Part shown: positions 10,222-21,104 of the stretch, one piece after another | Numbering within the stretch: position 1 is the first letter of the stretch | Layout of the letters: each line of letters starts with the position of its first letter | NCBI GenBank assembly: GCA_961205875.1 | Contig: OY540811.1 | Location: 34,007,340 to 34,071,339 of the forward strand | DNA length: 64,000 nt | Source: Sialis fuliginosa | Taxonomy: Eukaryota; Arthropoda; Insecta; Megaloptera; Sialidae | Direction of reading: 5' to 3' | Notes under the pieces: generated by a model | What the model saw: only the letters and a program-made list of their open reading frames with translations | Databases searched by the model: none | Told to the model about the DNA's origin: nothing | Position numbers and translations under genes: made by a program

Positions 10222-11278
10222 TAAGGGTTCCGAAGTACGTACTACGTGAAATGTTTGGAACCACTTACAGGTGCATTTTTAAGTTAAAGTTAAAATATCA
10301 AAAAATGTCAAGTTCTACTAATTGAGATATATATTTTGACATACCACATGCCTAGATATCAAAAAAAAAAATTTATGACGCCTCTCCCTATTATTCTAAT
10401 ATTTAAAATTATATTATTGACTTTATTATTTGTCGTTGGTAGTCCCACCAAAACCTCATTACCAAATTTTTTTCAGATTTTTTGAGCCGGTAGTTACAGA
10501 GTTAGAGGGGGGGGGGCAGAATAAAACACTGCTTTTAGCCCCCTACAGGCGCCATTTTTGAGTTAGAAAAAAAAATAAAAAATATGGTCATGTTCTACGA
10601 ATTGAGATGTACATTTTGACATATCACATGCCTAGATATGAAAATAAAAATTTTAAATTATCTTACACCCCTCCCTATTATTCAAAAATTTAAAATTATA
10701 TTGTTGACTTTAGTATTTGTCGTTGGTAGTCCCACCAAAACCTCGTTACCAAATTTTTTTCAGATTTTTTGAGCCGGTAGTTACAGAGTTAGAGGTGGGG
10801 GGACAGAATAAAATACTGCTTTTAGCCCCCTACAGGCGCCATTTTTGAGTTAGAAAAAAAATAAAAAATAGAGGCATATTCTACTAATTGAGACGTACAT
10901 TTTGACCTGCCACACGTCTTGGTATACAATCTTTTTGTTTTTTTTGGATTTGCTTTAAAGCCCCCTACAGGCACCATTTTTGATTTAGAAAAAAAATTAA
11001 AAAAGGGTCAAATTTCGCTTGTTTGGTTATACATTTTAACGTGCCACATGCCTTGGTATAAAAAAAAATTTTTTTTTACCTAGCTTTAGCGCCTTATTGC
11101 CCCCTCTGAAAAATTATTTATTCAATAAATTTGTACATATTTTACTAGAGGGTGTCATTTTACATGTTCAGTAAAAATTTCAAGTTTCTAGCTTATTATA
11201 AAGCTATTTAGCTTTGAGTGAAAAGGACGGACGGACGGACGACAAAGCGATATTAATAGGGTTTCTTCGGAACCCTAA
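10222..11278. mobile_element. Inner PIF/Harbinger-like element, TAA target
   Basis: GGGTTCCGAAG at 10225 and CTTCGGAACCC ending 11275 form an 11 bp perfect terminal inverted repeat flanked by TAA on both sides. It sits wholly within the outer element, so it arrived later. The interior is a tandem array of a ~290 bp unit plus a GACG tetranucleotide tract at about 11226-11242. The 66-codon frame nearby is accidental. Confidence 0.65.
10264..11100 (+). repeat. Tandem array, unit about 290 bp (family C)
   Basis: Successive units start near 10264, 10546, 10840 and 10964. They share TACAGGCGCCATTTTTGAGT, a TACATTTTGACAT block, CACATGCCTAGATAT, CCCACCAAAACCTC and TTTGAGCCGGTAGTTACAGA. The first two units are long and the later ones truncated. 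Two further units occur at 40345-40690, outside any recognised Harbinger end. Confidence 0.7.
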
Positions 11279-11744
11279 AAAAGCAGTATTGGGTACATCC
11301 TCTGTTGACTGTAAGGTACTTATCCGATTGTCGAGTTCAACGCCGGTAGCATTTGACGGTGCCGGTGTAGTCGCCGGCAAATTATCCGGGCCGGTCTACG
11401 TGGAAAAGCTCTGATTTGATTACATTGTTACCGGCATCGGTTTTGCCGGTGTGTGGAAAAACGCCCTTAATATTATCCAGTGTAGGAAAGTATAAAAACT
11501 GTATACAAAATTAATTGTTTCACATGGTGAAATTTTTACTAGAGCCCACTACTGTAGCATCAGATGTTGTTTTAAAACAGATAAAGTAGATTCAATATTT
11601 TAAAATAGAGTTACTTTAAAATGCATGTATATGGTATATTGCAATGTCTTTGATATTTTTTCTGTTCTGTGTAGAATTTATCGACGGTATATACGGATTT
11701 CGATGTTTGAATTTTTATGGTCACTATGATTTTGTGGATATTAA

Positions 11745-11773
11745 CCCGGGTAACACCGGGTCCAATGCGCTAG
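11745..11773 (+). mobile_element. Helitron 3' terminus
   Basis: The hairpin CCCGGGTAACACCGGG is followed nine bases later by CTAG and T, matching the standard Helitron 3' layout. A diverged version lies at 27378-27408. The 5' end is not identified, so only the terminus is annotated. Confidence 0.6.
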
Positions 11774-12230
11774 TTTACAATAATTATAACATTGGAAGAA
11801 TTTTGAATACTTTAAAACATTCTTAGAATGTTAAATCTTTAGTTATTAAGAATCAAAAGTCAAAATAAAATTAAACAAGTTGTAAAACAATGCAAAACTT
11901 CCTATTTTCCTGTTAATAATTTGTAAGAACTCCTTTTAATGTTTATGTCCAAACTTGAAGATGAAATTTAAAACTAATGTTAATTTGGGTCAAGTTTGAA
12001 AACAAGAAAACATGTATTTTCGAGTTTGTCGTAATATTAACAGGAGAGCAAATATTTGCATGTCTCTGAAATAATTTTATACATTGTAGCTCAATTCTGA
12101 ATGTTGTATGTATGTATGTACGGTTGGTTTCGGTTTTAATTCCTCTTTTGTGATACACCTGTATTTTTATTTTAATAGAAGCTTCTTTTGCCTGAAATTT
12201 ACCATTATAATACAGCGTGTTTCAAAAAGG
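11774..12230. other. A+T-rich stretch; ends in a transposon-like TTTCAAAAAGGA motif
   Basis: Nothing is recognised up to about 12210. The last bases (CAGCGTGTTTCAAAAAGGAC) resemble the terminal ACAGGGTGTTTCAAAAA form of several insect elements. They may be the outer end of the decayed mariner-type element whose transposase relic is at 13.96-14.2 kb. Confidence 0.35.
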
Positions 12231-12290
12231 ACGTAACACTGAAGATAAGTGTGTAAATAAATTTTATGCCATAATATCAGTCAGATGGTA

Positions 12291-13000
12291 ATACAAACTA
12301 GAGTTGGGCATTTTAGTTCATGACAGAGAGCGCTTCCTATAGTTCAGTGGTCTTTAATGAACTAGTTCGTTCTTCTAGTTCTTTTAGTTCATAGAATTTT
12401 TTTCCGGACTATACGATAACAATTTATTGATTTAGATATATTGGATTGATGGATTTTTATTGTATAATTAAATTGTTTAATTAGTAATCCTGTATTACTA
12501 TTTTTCTCATCAAACTATAGAAATGCAAAGTTATAGACAAGATCGATATTTATAAATGTATATATTTGAAATAATCTTTTTTTTTAAATCAAACCCTCGA
12601 TATATATGAAAATTTTGAAACATTTTCAATGATACATTATTTATTGTATAGTAATTTAAGCAATATATTTAAATTTCATTAAAATCTGTGACATTCCTTT
12701 TTGTTGATTGTCATAAAATAATATAAAAATCACGTGCTTTTGACAGATATTAAATTCATGTGAATTAAAAAAAATTAAATATAATATATCTTTAGTAAAA
12801 TAAATTCAAAATTGGTAATAAAGTATTGCAAACGTAACATAAAAATCGTACAATCTCATTTTTAGAACAGTGTATTTGAAGTGCATCGGGAACTATTGAA
12901 CTAAAAGAGCGGAGCGCATACGAACTAGTTCCTCTAGTTTTCGTGTGGGAGCGCTCTTTTCAACTAGTTCGTTCGTGAACTACACAAGTCTAATACAAAC
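12291..13000. mobile_element. hAT MITE, copy 1, with perfect 8 bp target duplication
   Basis: The element is 12299-12992 (694 bp). The ends TAGAGTTGGGCATTTTAGTTC and the complement of GAACTACACAAGTCTA are imperfect terminal inverted repeats, and ATACAAAC is duplicated at 12291-12298 and 12993-13000. TAGAG ends plus an 8 bp duplication are diagnostic of hAT. Near both ends GAACTAGTTCGTTC-type palindromes and GAGCGCT motifs recur. There is no coding capacity. A second copy lies at 46022-46721. Confidence 0.85.
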
Positions 13001-13880
13001 CAGAACATAGTAGCGCAGTCGTTCGGAAGATTATTTCGATTGAATTTTTATCTTATTGCGGAGGTTGGCCCGAATAAAAAAGTGCAAGCTGCCAGTCGGT
13101 ACCTTGGTCGGATATTGTTTAAACCGCGAAAAGGCCCTACAAAATGAAAAAAATGTTTAATCATTTTTGTTGTATCATCTTTAAGCCTTTTCGCATAAAA
13201 AAGGTTCTTACACTCATAACTGTGTAACTATACTCCTTTATTTGTTATAATTTTTTTAAAGTTCATGAAACCTTGAATTTAAGTGTTTTCAATCATGAAA
13301 ATGTATACTTTAAAACTAATGTTATCATTCTTTATGTTTTTTATGATCTTTAAAAGAATGTTCACAATATGGTTATACTTCAATTTCAAGATTCTTCAAC
13401 CACCTTTATTTTAATTAACAATCAAATGCGTTTCTCTACTCTGTATGTTTATATTGCTCTCTCACTCACTCTACTACGTTCAATATGGGCAAATACAGTT
13501 ATATATAAAATTAAAGATATTAAAATTATCTACCAAAATGGTTCTATACATACATATTTTTCTTTAGATTCGTATTTCAACGAGTAACGACTGTCTGAAT
13601 TTATTAAAATTATTGATCGAGTATTTCAATGAAAATACTTCATTAATAATAATATTAAATAAGACAATAATGTTTTTTTAAATGCAGACAATCGTTGCTC
13701 GTTGTAATAAAAAAAAAATGTTTTTTTAATTTTGAAGGGTCTTTTCGCGATTTAAACAATATCCGACCAAGGTACCGACTGGCACCTTACACTTTTATAT
13801 TTGGGCCAACTTCCCCAATAAGATAAACACAAAAAATTCAATCGGAATAATTTTCCGAACAGCTGCTATGTTCTGGTCTA
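13001..13880. repeat. Inverted repeat, about 140 bp arms, 600 bp spacer
   Basis: The left arm (13003-13140) and right arm (13738-13878, inverted) share CCAGAACATAG, TTCGGAAGATTATT-like, GCCAGTCGGTACCTTGGTCG and GGATATTGTTTAAA blocks. The spacer is A/T-rich. The hAT MITE inserted at the outer edge of the left arm. The arms may be a rearranged duplication of the 5' flank of the transposase relic immediately downstream. Confidence 0.6.
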
Positions 13881-13960
13881 TATTGTACTCAAAGTTAAAT
13901 GCTCCATTGAAATGAACTTGTCGCAAGCCAGTCTCCCAACAGCATTCAATACTTTGTATT

Positions 13961-14208
13961 GTGTCAGTTATAACGTTTGAACATGTATTTATTGTTGATC
14001 TTTATTGGACGTACGAATCGCACAAACGTATGATTCAGGAGTTTGGGTATCCTCAGTCTGCAGTTCTCAACAAGTCGACAATATCTCGTTTGATTAGTAA
14101 ATTTCATGATACTGGGATCAACCAGACCGACCATCACTGTTAACTGTCGAAGTCATTGATAATGTGTGTCAACGATTAATTTGGTTCACCCAGAAAATCT
14201 CTTAAATA
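13961..14208 (+). pseudogene. Mariner/Tc-type transposase remnant (N-terminal HTH region)
   Basis: A 60-codon frame contains NKSTISRLISKFHDTG, which resembles the first helix-turn-helix of mariner-type transposases. Just downstream a +1/-1 shift gives RPSLLTVEVIDNV, matching the (G)RP...LT-E...NV linker of that family. A further shift gives SPRKSLK, the conserved start of the second helix-turn-helix. Homology is then lost where family D begins (about 14206). At least two frameshifts and the missing catalytic domain mark it as dead. Assignment is by motif recall, not a search. Confidence 0.6.
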
Positions 14209-14370
14209 AATATCGGTATGAAGAACCATACCATACATGACTTCCACGTTCTTTAATATCTTTTTAAATAATTTTTAATATATGTATATGAAAAATTTCA
14301 ATGGGATTTGTCAGAAATAAAACTCACCTTTGTATTATAAATATTAGTTTTCTGATGTCCTTATGTCAAA
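14206..14370 (-). repeat. Family D fragment
   Basis: Reads as the reverse complement of 3650-3800: AACCATACATGACTTCCA, TTCTTTAATATC, GAAATAAAACTCACCTTTGT and ATATTAGTTTTCTGATGTC. It truncates the transposase relic. Confidence 0.6.
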
Positions 14371-14529
14371 AGCATAATACATATTTATGGCGGACAACGC
14401 TCAAGGTCATAGACCGCGCCATCTTAATCTAGTACTCAGAACACACCCTCTAACAATTTAAAACAAAAAAATGACTCTGTAGAATAATGTAGAACAAAAA
14501 TACAATTGATTGGGCAAATAACTGCCATG

Positions 14530-14910
14530 TATGTCATGGGATTTATACATATTATAGAGATTGAATAGTGTACGTGTTTGCCATAGGTACCATGTGTGAG
14601 TGGTTTTATGTTTTGTAAGAAGCAGATGTGTGTGTGATTCTAATTAAATGTGGAAAAAATGTATGGAACATAAATTATAAATAATAATATAGGTACTCGA
14701 CAATTTTTCAAAAATAATTTGAAAGTTGAAAAATTGACAAGAGTAAACATCCGTTTCCGGCTTAGTAATTACGTTCAAAAAAATTCATTTGATACATACA
14801 TGTTGTAAAGAACGTAACATGTTGTATAGAAGTATAAATAAGAATCACGTACACTGTTCACTGTGAGCATTGCGTATAAGAAAATCCCGTGGCTCCCATG
14901 GCAGATAATT
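14530..14910 (+). repeat. Family B fragment
   Basis: Shares with 5700-6200 the order TACTCGACA..., AAAAATAATTTGAAA, GAGTAAACATCCGTTTCCGG, and then GCGTATAAGAAAATCCCGTG with CCATGGCAGATA. No tetranucleotide tract is present in this copy. Confidence 0.5.
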
Positions 14911-15045
14911 TGAATACATTGAATGCAAAAGTGTGTAAATGAATGTTCACAATGATCTTTTACCCTTTTTGTAAAATATAAAAAATAATGCTGGGGTATA
15001 ATATAATGCATACATATGAGGGTCAAAGTCGAAAACTGACCATGG

Positions 15046-15275
15046 GTTGCATAAAGCAAAATTAACCACGATTAGTTAATCAGTTGTTTTCAAACCATGA
15101 TTAATGTTAATTCTAAACTTAATTTCGATTTGTAAATGAACAATTCACTAAATATGATCATTTTTTACCTTATAAAATTTATCATAAATGTGATTGTTTT
15201 TTTAGAATTAACGTAATAATGGTTTAAAAACAACTGATTAACTAATCGTGATTAATTTTGCTTTATGCAACCCAA
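15046..15275. mobile_element. Foldback MITE, about 70 bp inverted arms
   Basis: GGGTTGCATAAAGCAAAATT followed by a GATTAGTTAATCAGTTGTTT block recurs inverted at the right end (15200-15274), with only a few mismatches. The loop is A/T-rich. Flanking sequence resembles the Helitron-like end at 1.65-1.87 kb, so the MITE may sit in a decayed copy of that element. No convincing target duplication was found. Confidence 0.65.
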
Positions 15276-15749
15276 GGTGAGACTCGAGTAAATTTGAGTA
15301 TCTAAATATGGCGCGATTTGGGGTCATGTCAAAGATAATACATTTTTACTAGATTTATTATAAATTTACCTATGCATGTATCTTCACATACAACATAATA
15401 TGACTATGCATCATATTATGGATAGTAATAAAGTTATGTAGGAATATGCACACCTACCATATGAAGCATAGTAACAAAATTTATATGAAATGTTGCTTAT
15501 ATATTCAGTAATTATTTCATATTTCATTAATATCACATTTGCTTCTTACAGAACATAATATAAACGTTACTTTGTATTATATTCTATGTGTAATACATTT
15601 ATAGATTGCACGTTGTTTTGAATTATCGTACTTTATAGTTCATAGATAACATAAAAAACTACTCATTACCGGAATATTTCACAGAGATCTTATTGCATGG
15701 TATGTATATAATTATTAATATTAACTTCTTGTGATATTAAAAATGAATA
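15276..15749. other. Helitron-related fragment then unassigned A+T-rich DNA
   Basis: The first ~55 bases (GAGACTCGAGTAAATTTGAG, then GGCGCGATTTGGGGT) match 1670-1838. Beyond about 15335 nothing is recognised. Confidence 0.4.
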
Positions 15750-15809
15750 AAAAAAGTTGTTAAAAATACCACATTTATTATACAATGTGGTATTTTTAAC
15801 AACTTTTTT
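15750..15809. repeat. Perfect 25 bp hairpin
   Basis: AAAAAGTTGTTAAAAATACC plus ACAT is followed by a 10 nt loop and the exact reverse complement. Surrounding TTATTATA repeats hamper edge definition. Confidence 0.65.
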
Positions 15810-15846
15810 ATTATATAATAATTTATTGTATAATAATAATATAATA

Positions 15847-16135
15847 TACAGTATGTCCCCAAATAGACGCATAGTAAACAGGTTTAAGACAAAATAAAAT
15901 GAGTTAAGTTTTGTTCAGCCCTGCTTTAATGAAAAAATATTTGTTTTTATAATTTATGATTAAAAATAACTTCTTTTTCAGTTACTTATCTATAAAGCGA
16001 TATTTCTGTTTACCATAAATTTAAATGTTCAATTGTTATGTTAAAAGACATTTACTAGTCTAAAAAAATTTAACAGTAGATCGAGGTTATTATTTTAAGC
16101 AAAAAACTTCATATGAACAATGAACATGTATACAG
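15847..16135 (+). repeat. Transposon end and family F fragment
   Basis: TACAGTATGTCCCCAAATAG at about 15848 looks like a transposon terminus. At 16070-16130 the text AACAGTAGATCGAGG, TTATTTTAAGCAAAAAAC and CATATGAACAATGAACATG matches the left arm of the full family F element at 60.87-60.92 kb. Confidence 0.45.
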
Positions 16136-16328
16136 CTTTCCAAAAATTTTGCCCAAAGAGACTTCCAACAGAAAAACCAAGACGAGACTTGCCTAACTCT
16201 TGACTCGTATCATGTGCAACCTTCATCTACCTATGCAATATTAATATGTGAACATTGAAAATTGTCGTAAATTTTTTTCGTATTTATTATAAAAGGAGGT
16301 GAATGAAACTTGTATCATTCGAAAGGTA

Positions 16329-16650
16329 CGGTGCCATAGATGTGCACAAAAAACTATATGTGTATGTTGCCGTTAAGGCAGGTAAAATAAAGTTAACATA
16401 CACACATAATTTCCCCTCGCATCGTTCAACAGCATAGCAATATTCATAACGCCACCAACCGGAAAACATAAATAGTTTTGGGTTTTTGTCAAATGTAGAG
16501 AATGCGTATAGAGATTTCAATTCGCGTTCAATTTCAATGTTTTTATTTGGAAATTTTTGTTATAAAAGCAGGTTAGGTAAGGTTAAGTACTGTGCCATAG
16601 ATGTGCATAAAAAATCATATGTGTATGTTGCTGTTATGGCAGGTAATAGT
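16329..16650. repeat. Direct repeat pair, about 60 bp, 258 bp apart
   Basis: TGCCATAGATGTGCA, then a CATATGTGTATGTTGC-like block and GGCAGGTAA occur at 16329-16386 and again at 16587-16646. The two minus-strand frames here share a short peptide only because of this duplication. Confidence 0.6.
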
Positions 16651-17716
16651 AATAGATGGTTGTGAAGAAAAAGGTAATACGCCATCTTGAATATTGAATT
16701 TAGAATAATATTAGATATACTATATTGTATTGTCACCGGACTTTTACTCGAGTACAAAATTTCAAAGTTGTAACTTGATTAGAACTAGTCGAAATTTAAA
16801 TTGCAATATTCGTTTTTAACATACTAATAAATAAGTGAAGTTAAATAAAAGCTTGTAAAAATCAAATATATAATTTTTATTCAACCAGTGCTGAATCCTT
16901 AAAGGACAAAACCAGTGGCATTGCTTTCTTGCTACCCTGTAGTTACGCCACTGAATAAAACTCAACTTATCTTTATACGTATCCATGCGTCGATCCGAGG
17001 ACGCACGTAGAATTTTTATAAATACATTTTTTTATTGATAATAATCTAAGTTTAATTACATTTAAATATTTATAATTTAAACATGGACCTGACATAGTAT
17101 ATAAAGTATATATGTACAATGTATAGCAAGTTTCTCACCGGATCGAATGAGATCAGTTAGGTATGTACATATATATGTAGATACACCGATTTTGACAGTT
17201 AATTAGAAGAAAAGGATATAATATTCTATCAAAATTCAGCGAAGTAGAAATGATATGGTTAGGTTTGACATCTCCCATATAAGGACCCTTTGTATACAAT
17301 TTTACTAAAATTAGTTACAGAATAATTTATTTTAGTAATTATATATATTTTTAATAATTCTGTGGTTTACTCACCATAAAACTATTTTTATTCAATAAAT
17401 GCAAAAATGTGTGTTTTCTAGTTGTTGATTCAGTTTAATTGTTATTTACAGTAGATATCTTCAAATCTTTTGTCTTGTGTAATACTAAGAAACCTAGATC
17501 AAACATAAAGTTATATTTTAATAGACATATAACAGGTGTATTAATTTAAAATAATATATGGGAAAGATAGGGTAAGGTGGCGATACGGGGTAGTATGGTA
17601 TATAGGTTTTTATCTTAATGATCACTAATGCTATCTTACTGTAATATTATTTATTGATATTTTGAGTGACTATTTTTTTATTACTTAAATTCATTTGATA
17701 AAAAATAAAAAGTAAT
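16651..17716. other. Unassigned; contains one CAGTGGCG-type end
   Basis: CGCCACTG at 16946-16953 is, on the minus strand, CAGTGGCGTAACTACAGG, a frequent insect transposon terminus. The rest, including the (TATA)-rich part around 17100-17180, has no recognisable structure. Confidence 0.35.
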
Positions 17717-18130
17717 TTTAGGGTTCCGTAAAAAACTAGAAACTCTTATAGTTTTGATACTAACGTCTGTGTCTGTATGTCACAGCCCTCTCATCTTTTC
17801 ATTTATCTCAAATTTCATCTAGATAGGGATAAAGAAGTACCTATTTAAATCAAATGTAGTATACGGATGTAGATTGATTACCTAATAACATAAATGATGA
17901 GATATTTAAAAAAATTATTTCCCATAGACTGACCCTATTAATAGGTCTCCTAAAATAAAACAAAAAAGGTTTTTGGATCTTTTGATTTTAACCCTTCAGT
18001 CACGAATTTGTTATCATTTCTAAACTACTGGTGCAAAAAATTAAAAAAAAATATCAGAATGTAGCTTTTAATTAGTATCTACTTTCAATGAAAATTATAA
18101 CGAACACTAGATATTTTTTATTACTTTATA
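17717..18130 (-). repeat. Family E repeat, copy 1
   Basis: The reverse complement matches 56030-56468: GTGACTGAAGGGTT, TTTTTTGTTTTATTTTAGGA with GACCTA, and the terminal TACGGAACCCTA. The TAGGGTTCCGTA terminus resembles that of the inner Harbinger-like element at 10.2-11.3 kb, so E could be a related Harbinger-type non-autonomous element. Confidence 0.5.
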
Positions 18131-19570
18131 TTGTTGAAAAATGCCTAGTTAATTTCGGAAGAGAATGTTGGTGAGAATGAGAATGAACCCTATCATTTGG
18201 CCGTTTAAAAAAAATTAAATTGATGTTTTTTTCTAGATTAATTAACAATTTAAGCATACATCGTCAATTAAACGTTAAACGTTCTATCGTACCCCATCCC
18301 CTCCACTACCTACACACATTATTTCACCCTCTGTTAAAAAAGTATCAATTTATTTTAGAATAAATTAGTTCAAATTTCAAATATTCCCATGTGCATCTAT
18401 CATAAAAATAATTGGTAAATAAAAATACAAAATACAAAATCTATATATCGGAAAAACATCGAATAAGTTACACAATGAAGAAAATAAATTAAATTGATAA
18501 TAAAATAGTTTCTATGTAAATAGATTCCTTCACTAAATAAAATCAATAATAACAAAGGAAAACTGACCCGAAAATTCTTGTTGCGTATGTGTGCGCAACA
18601 CAGGTTACAATTCCGGCCGGTATATCACAATATAATTATATATAACATAGACAGGGCCGGCGTCAGGTATTTACGAAGTTATTTCATTCATCGAATTAAA
18701 AATAACTTGCTGAGGCTACCATAGAAGGTAAAGACACCAGTTATGGCCGCTATAAGAGCAAGTTTTCGTGTTTTTTTGGATTAATGGACTTGTTTTTTGT
18801 AATTCCCATTAACTCATATTACTAACAAAACAAGTAACTCTTTATTTAATCAATTTAAGTATAAAAACTCGCAAAAATAGTTTTTTTTTAAATATAGCCT
18901 TTTATTTTGTTCATGTTTTTTCTTCAGTAATGGCAAAGGTAAAACCAGTAATGAGCACGCAGTGATGGACACTTTATAATGATTACAAAATGATAAGTAC
19001 TACGACACAAAAGATATAAAAGAAAGAATCGTTAAATTTGAAACAATGTAAATCAGTTGTTATGATAATATAATAATTAATAAATAAATTATACTAATAA
19101 TTAGTTTAAATGACCACCATTTTGACACCTATTGGCCGATTGTCATCAAATCACGCTGTAAGACACTTAAATGTATAAAGATTAATATTCAGAAATGATA
19201 GTAATCAAATATCAACACATATTTCTAATTCAGTATATTTAATTAAAAATTTGCCATTACTGGGGTCCTTATTGCCAAGACTGGCGCCACTACCTTACAT
19301 TTTTATGTACTTAGAACCTTATATCTTGAAAACGGTTCATTATATCGAAAAAATTGATTGCATATAAATAATAAATTATAATATTTTCTACAACTTTTAT
19401 TTAACCCTTGTGTTAACGGATAAATGTTTATACGTTGCTTAATGGATAAGGTGCCTTCATATGATTTGTACTTATGATATTTACATTATAAATCTTTTGC
19501 GCGGTGTGTTTAAAGTTATTGTTGGTGACTTTACTTTTTATTTTACAACAATAATTTTAAAAACAATGAA
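18131..19570. other. Unassigned A+T-rich DNA
   Basis: A GC patch at 18612-18672 (GGCCGG motifs, ACAGGGCCGGCGTCAGG) looks like a transposon end, and GGCGCCAC at about 19285 like another. They do not pair convincingly. No coding signal. Confidence 0.3.
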
Positions 19571-19576
19571 AATATA

Positions 19577-20230
19577 GCACCCGTCGTGGAAGACTGTAAC
19601 ATTTCGAAAATTGGTTATTTTGAGTTTGTTACGGCATTCGACTCTGAAATAATGTACAATTGTTTGGGGAAGACCGCGTTAAATATAGTTTATTTGTTGG
19701 TGCAAGGTGGCAGATGTTACAGTATTCCGGTGGTGGGTGCAGTCCGTAGAATATTATGACAAGTCAGTTCCTTATCAAGTATCTTAGTGGTTAGGTAACA
19801 GTTTTGCCCGAACACTCTTGCTCCGTCTGAACTTTGGTACAGTGTTCCGCGGATGTTATTTCTTTTTAATTATAACAATATTTTAAACCCCTATATTTAT
19901 TTATAATCCCTAAGGTTTGGCTTCCAATGACTAACTATCGTTATAAACCTGGACAATAAGTAAAATTGTCTACGAAACAATGTGACAAAATTGAGCCAAT
20001 TCAAATCTATCCGCAAAATACTGTAACAGCCTCAAAATTTAGAATAAATTCATAAATTGTGCTAAATCAATGGCTAAAAATAGGTATTTTTGAGTATGAA
20101 TTCTAAAGGAAGATATATAATAATATAAAGAAGCAAGTAAATAGTTTAAAGAAGTAAGTAAAAAAACTTAAGAATCCATTTTCCACGATATTGGGTTTTC
20201 GAGATGTTACAGTCTTCTACGACGGGTACG
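19577..20230. mobile_element. MITE, about 33 bp terminal inverted repeats
   Basis: ACCCGTCGTGGAAGACTGTA followed by ACATTTCGAAAA at the left is matched inverted at the right (ACCCGTCGTAGAAGACTGTA from 20227), with two or three mismatches. Inner sequence repeats TACAGT(A/G)TTCCG motifs near 19720 and 19840. Possible ATAT flanks are too weak to assign a superfamily. Confidence 0.65.
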
Positions 20231-20449
20231 ATATGTAAATAGAAAGCAAATGTTATTTATATCAGTGTAAAATTTTCGATCTTACAAACGGTTGTGTTTT
20301 TATTATGGTGAGTGTGAGATTGACATTTTATTATTGTTGCTCAATATCAAAAATACGTTGTTTCATCCGTTCAATTGAGAAGGTAAATAATATTATATAT
20401 TTTTTCAAAATAGATCAATTTCTTAATTATATTTCTTTTCTGTTCTCGT

Positions 20450-20660
20450 AACAGAAGGGTTAAAATTAAAATTTCCTTAAACATTTTTTGTTGCATTTTA
20501 GGAGACCCATCTAAAAACACCCCACTCAATGGGGTAAGTGAAAGAGTACACGAAATTTATTTTTTCCGAAAATTTCATAATTTCTGTTTTCGGGTCATCA
20601 GTCTACGTTCGTATACCAGATTTCATCTTATATAAATGAGAGAATATTAGTAAATGGGTT
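20450..20660 (+). repeat. Family E repeat, copy 2 (partial)
   Basis: Contains AGAAGGGTTAAAAT, TTTTTGTTGCATTTTAGGA, CACCCCACTCAATGGGGTAA and GTCTACGTTCGTATACCA, in the same order as 56176-56362. The G-tract and GGTACCCTA end are absent. Confidence 0.6.
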
Positions 20661-20994
20661 CCTTATTCATTAACCAACGTTCGTTTAAATCTAGGCCCAA
20701 AAATCTGTTACTTTCAAATACGTTTTTTTTAAGAAATAGTAATAGATCTTGGTATTCCTGGATACCTATAAAATAAAACAAAAATTATTACAAAATTCGT
20801 CGAATGAAATCGAAAAAGGTACTGCACCTATTCATTAAAATATGGGTTAAAAAAAGACGACCAGTTTTAAATATATATTTTTTTAATTCCTAAATTTTGT
20901 AATATGTGAAAAATAACATAACAAAATAATTTTTTTATACCATCCAATTTATTTTAAAAAATTGATTTTTTTTCTGTCTTTAAAAAATCATAGG

Positions 20995-21104
20995 GGTTAC
21001 ACCCGTCTAGTGTGTAAAAAATGAAACCTATTGACTTTTTTGGCGGGGTGGGGGTGACACTCTCTCCGCCCCGGGTGTCACCCCTCCCCTAGCGACGCCA
21101 CTGA
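20995..21104 (-). mobile_element. CAGTGGCGTCGCTAGG-type transposon end
   Basis: On the minus strand the terminus reads CAGTGGCGTCGCTAGGGGAG followed by GGGTGACACCC and a second GGTGTCACCC-like palindrome. CAGTGGCGT(A/C)GC ends with an adjacent G-run are widespread in insect DNA transposons. The partner end was not found. Confidence 0.5.

Larger units (their letters stand above)
10036..11469. mobile_element. Outer PIF/Harbinger-like element, TTA target
   Basis: Terminal inverted repeats are GGCTGTTTTTCCACACACCG (from 10039) and the reverse complement of a near-identical end (11445-11466, reading GGGCGTTTTTCCACACACCG). Each is flanked by TTA, fitting the 3 bp TWA target of PIF/Harbinger elements. 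GC-rich subterminal zones on both sides are studded with CCGG-centred motifs (GCCGGTG, GCCGGCA, GGGCCGG), plausible transposase-binding repeats. No transposase is present. A second element lies inside it. Confidence 0.65.

Noticed and set aside
10264-11100. Tandem array considered as centromeric satellite
   Set aside because: Few units, confined within one inserted element.
11214-11414. 66-codon frame with GC-rich 3' half
   Set aside because: Crosses the end of the inner Harbinger-like element into the subterminal zone of the outer one.
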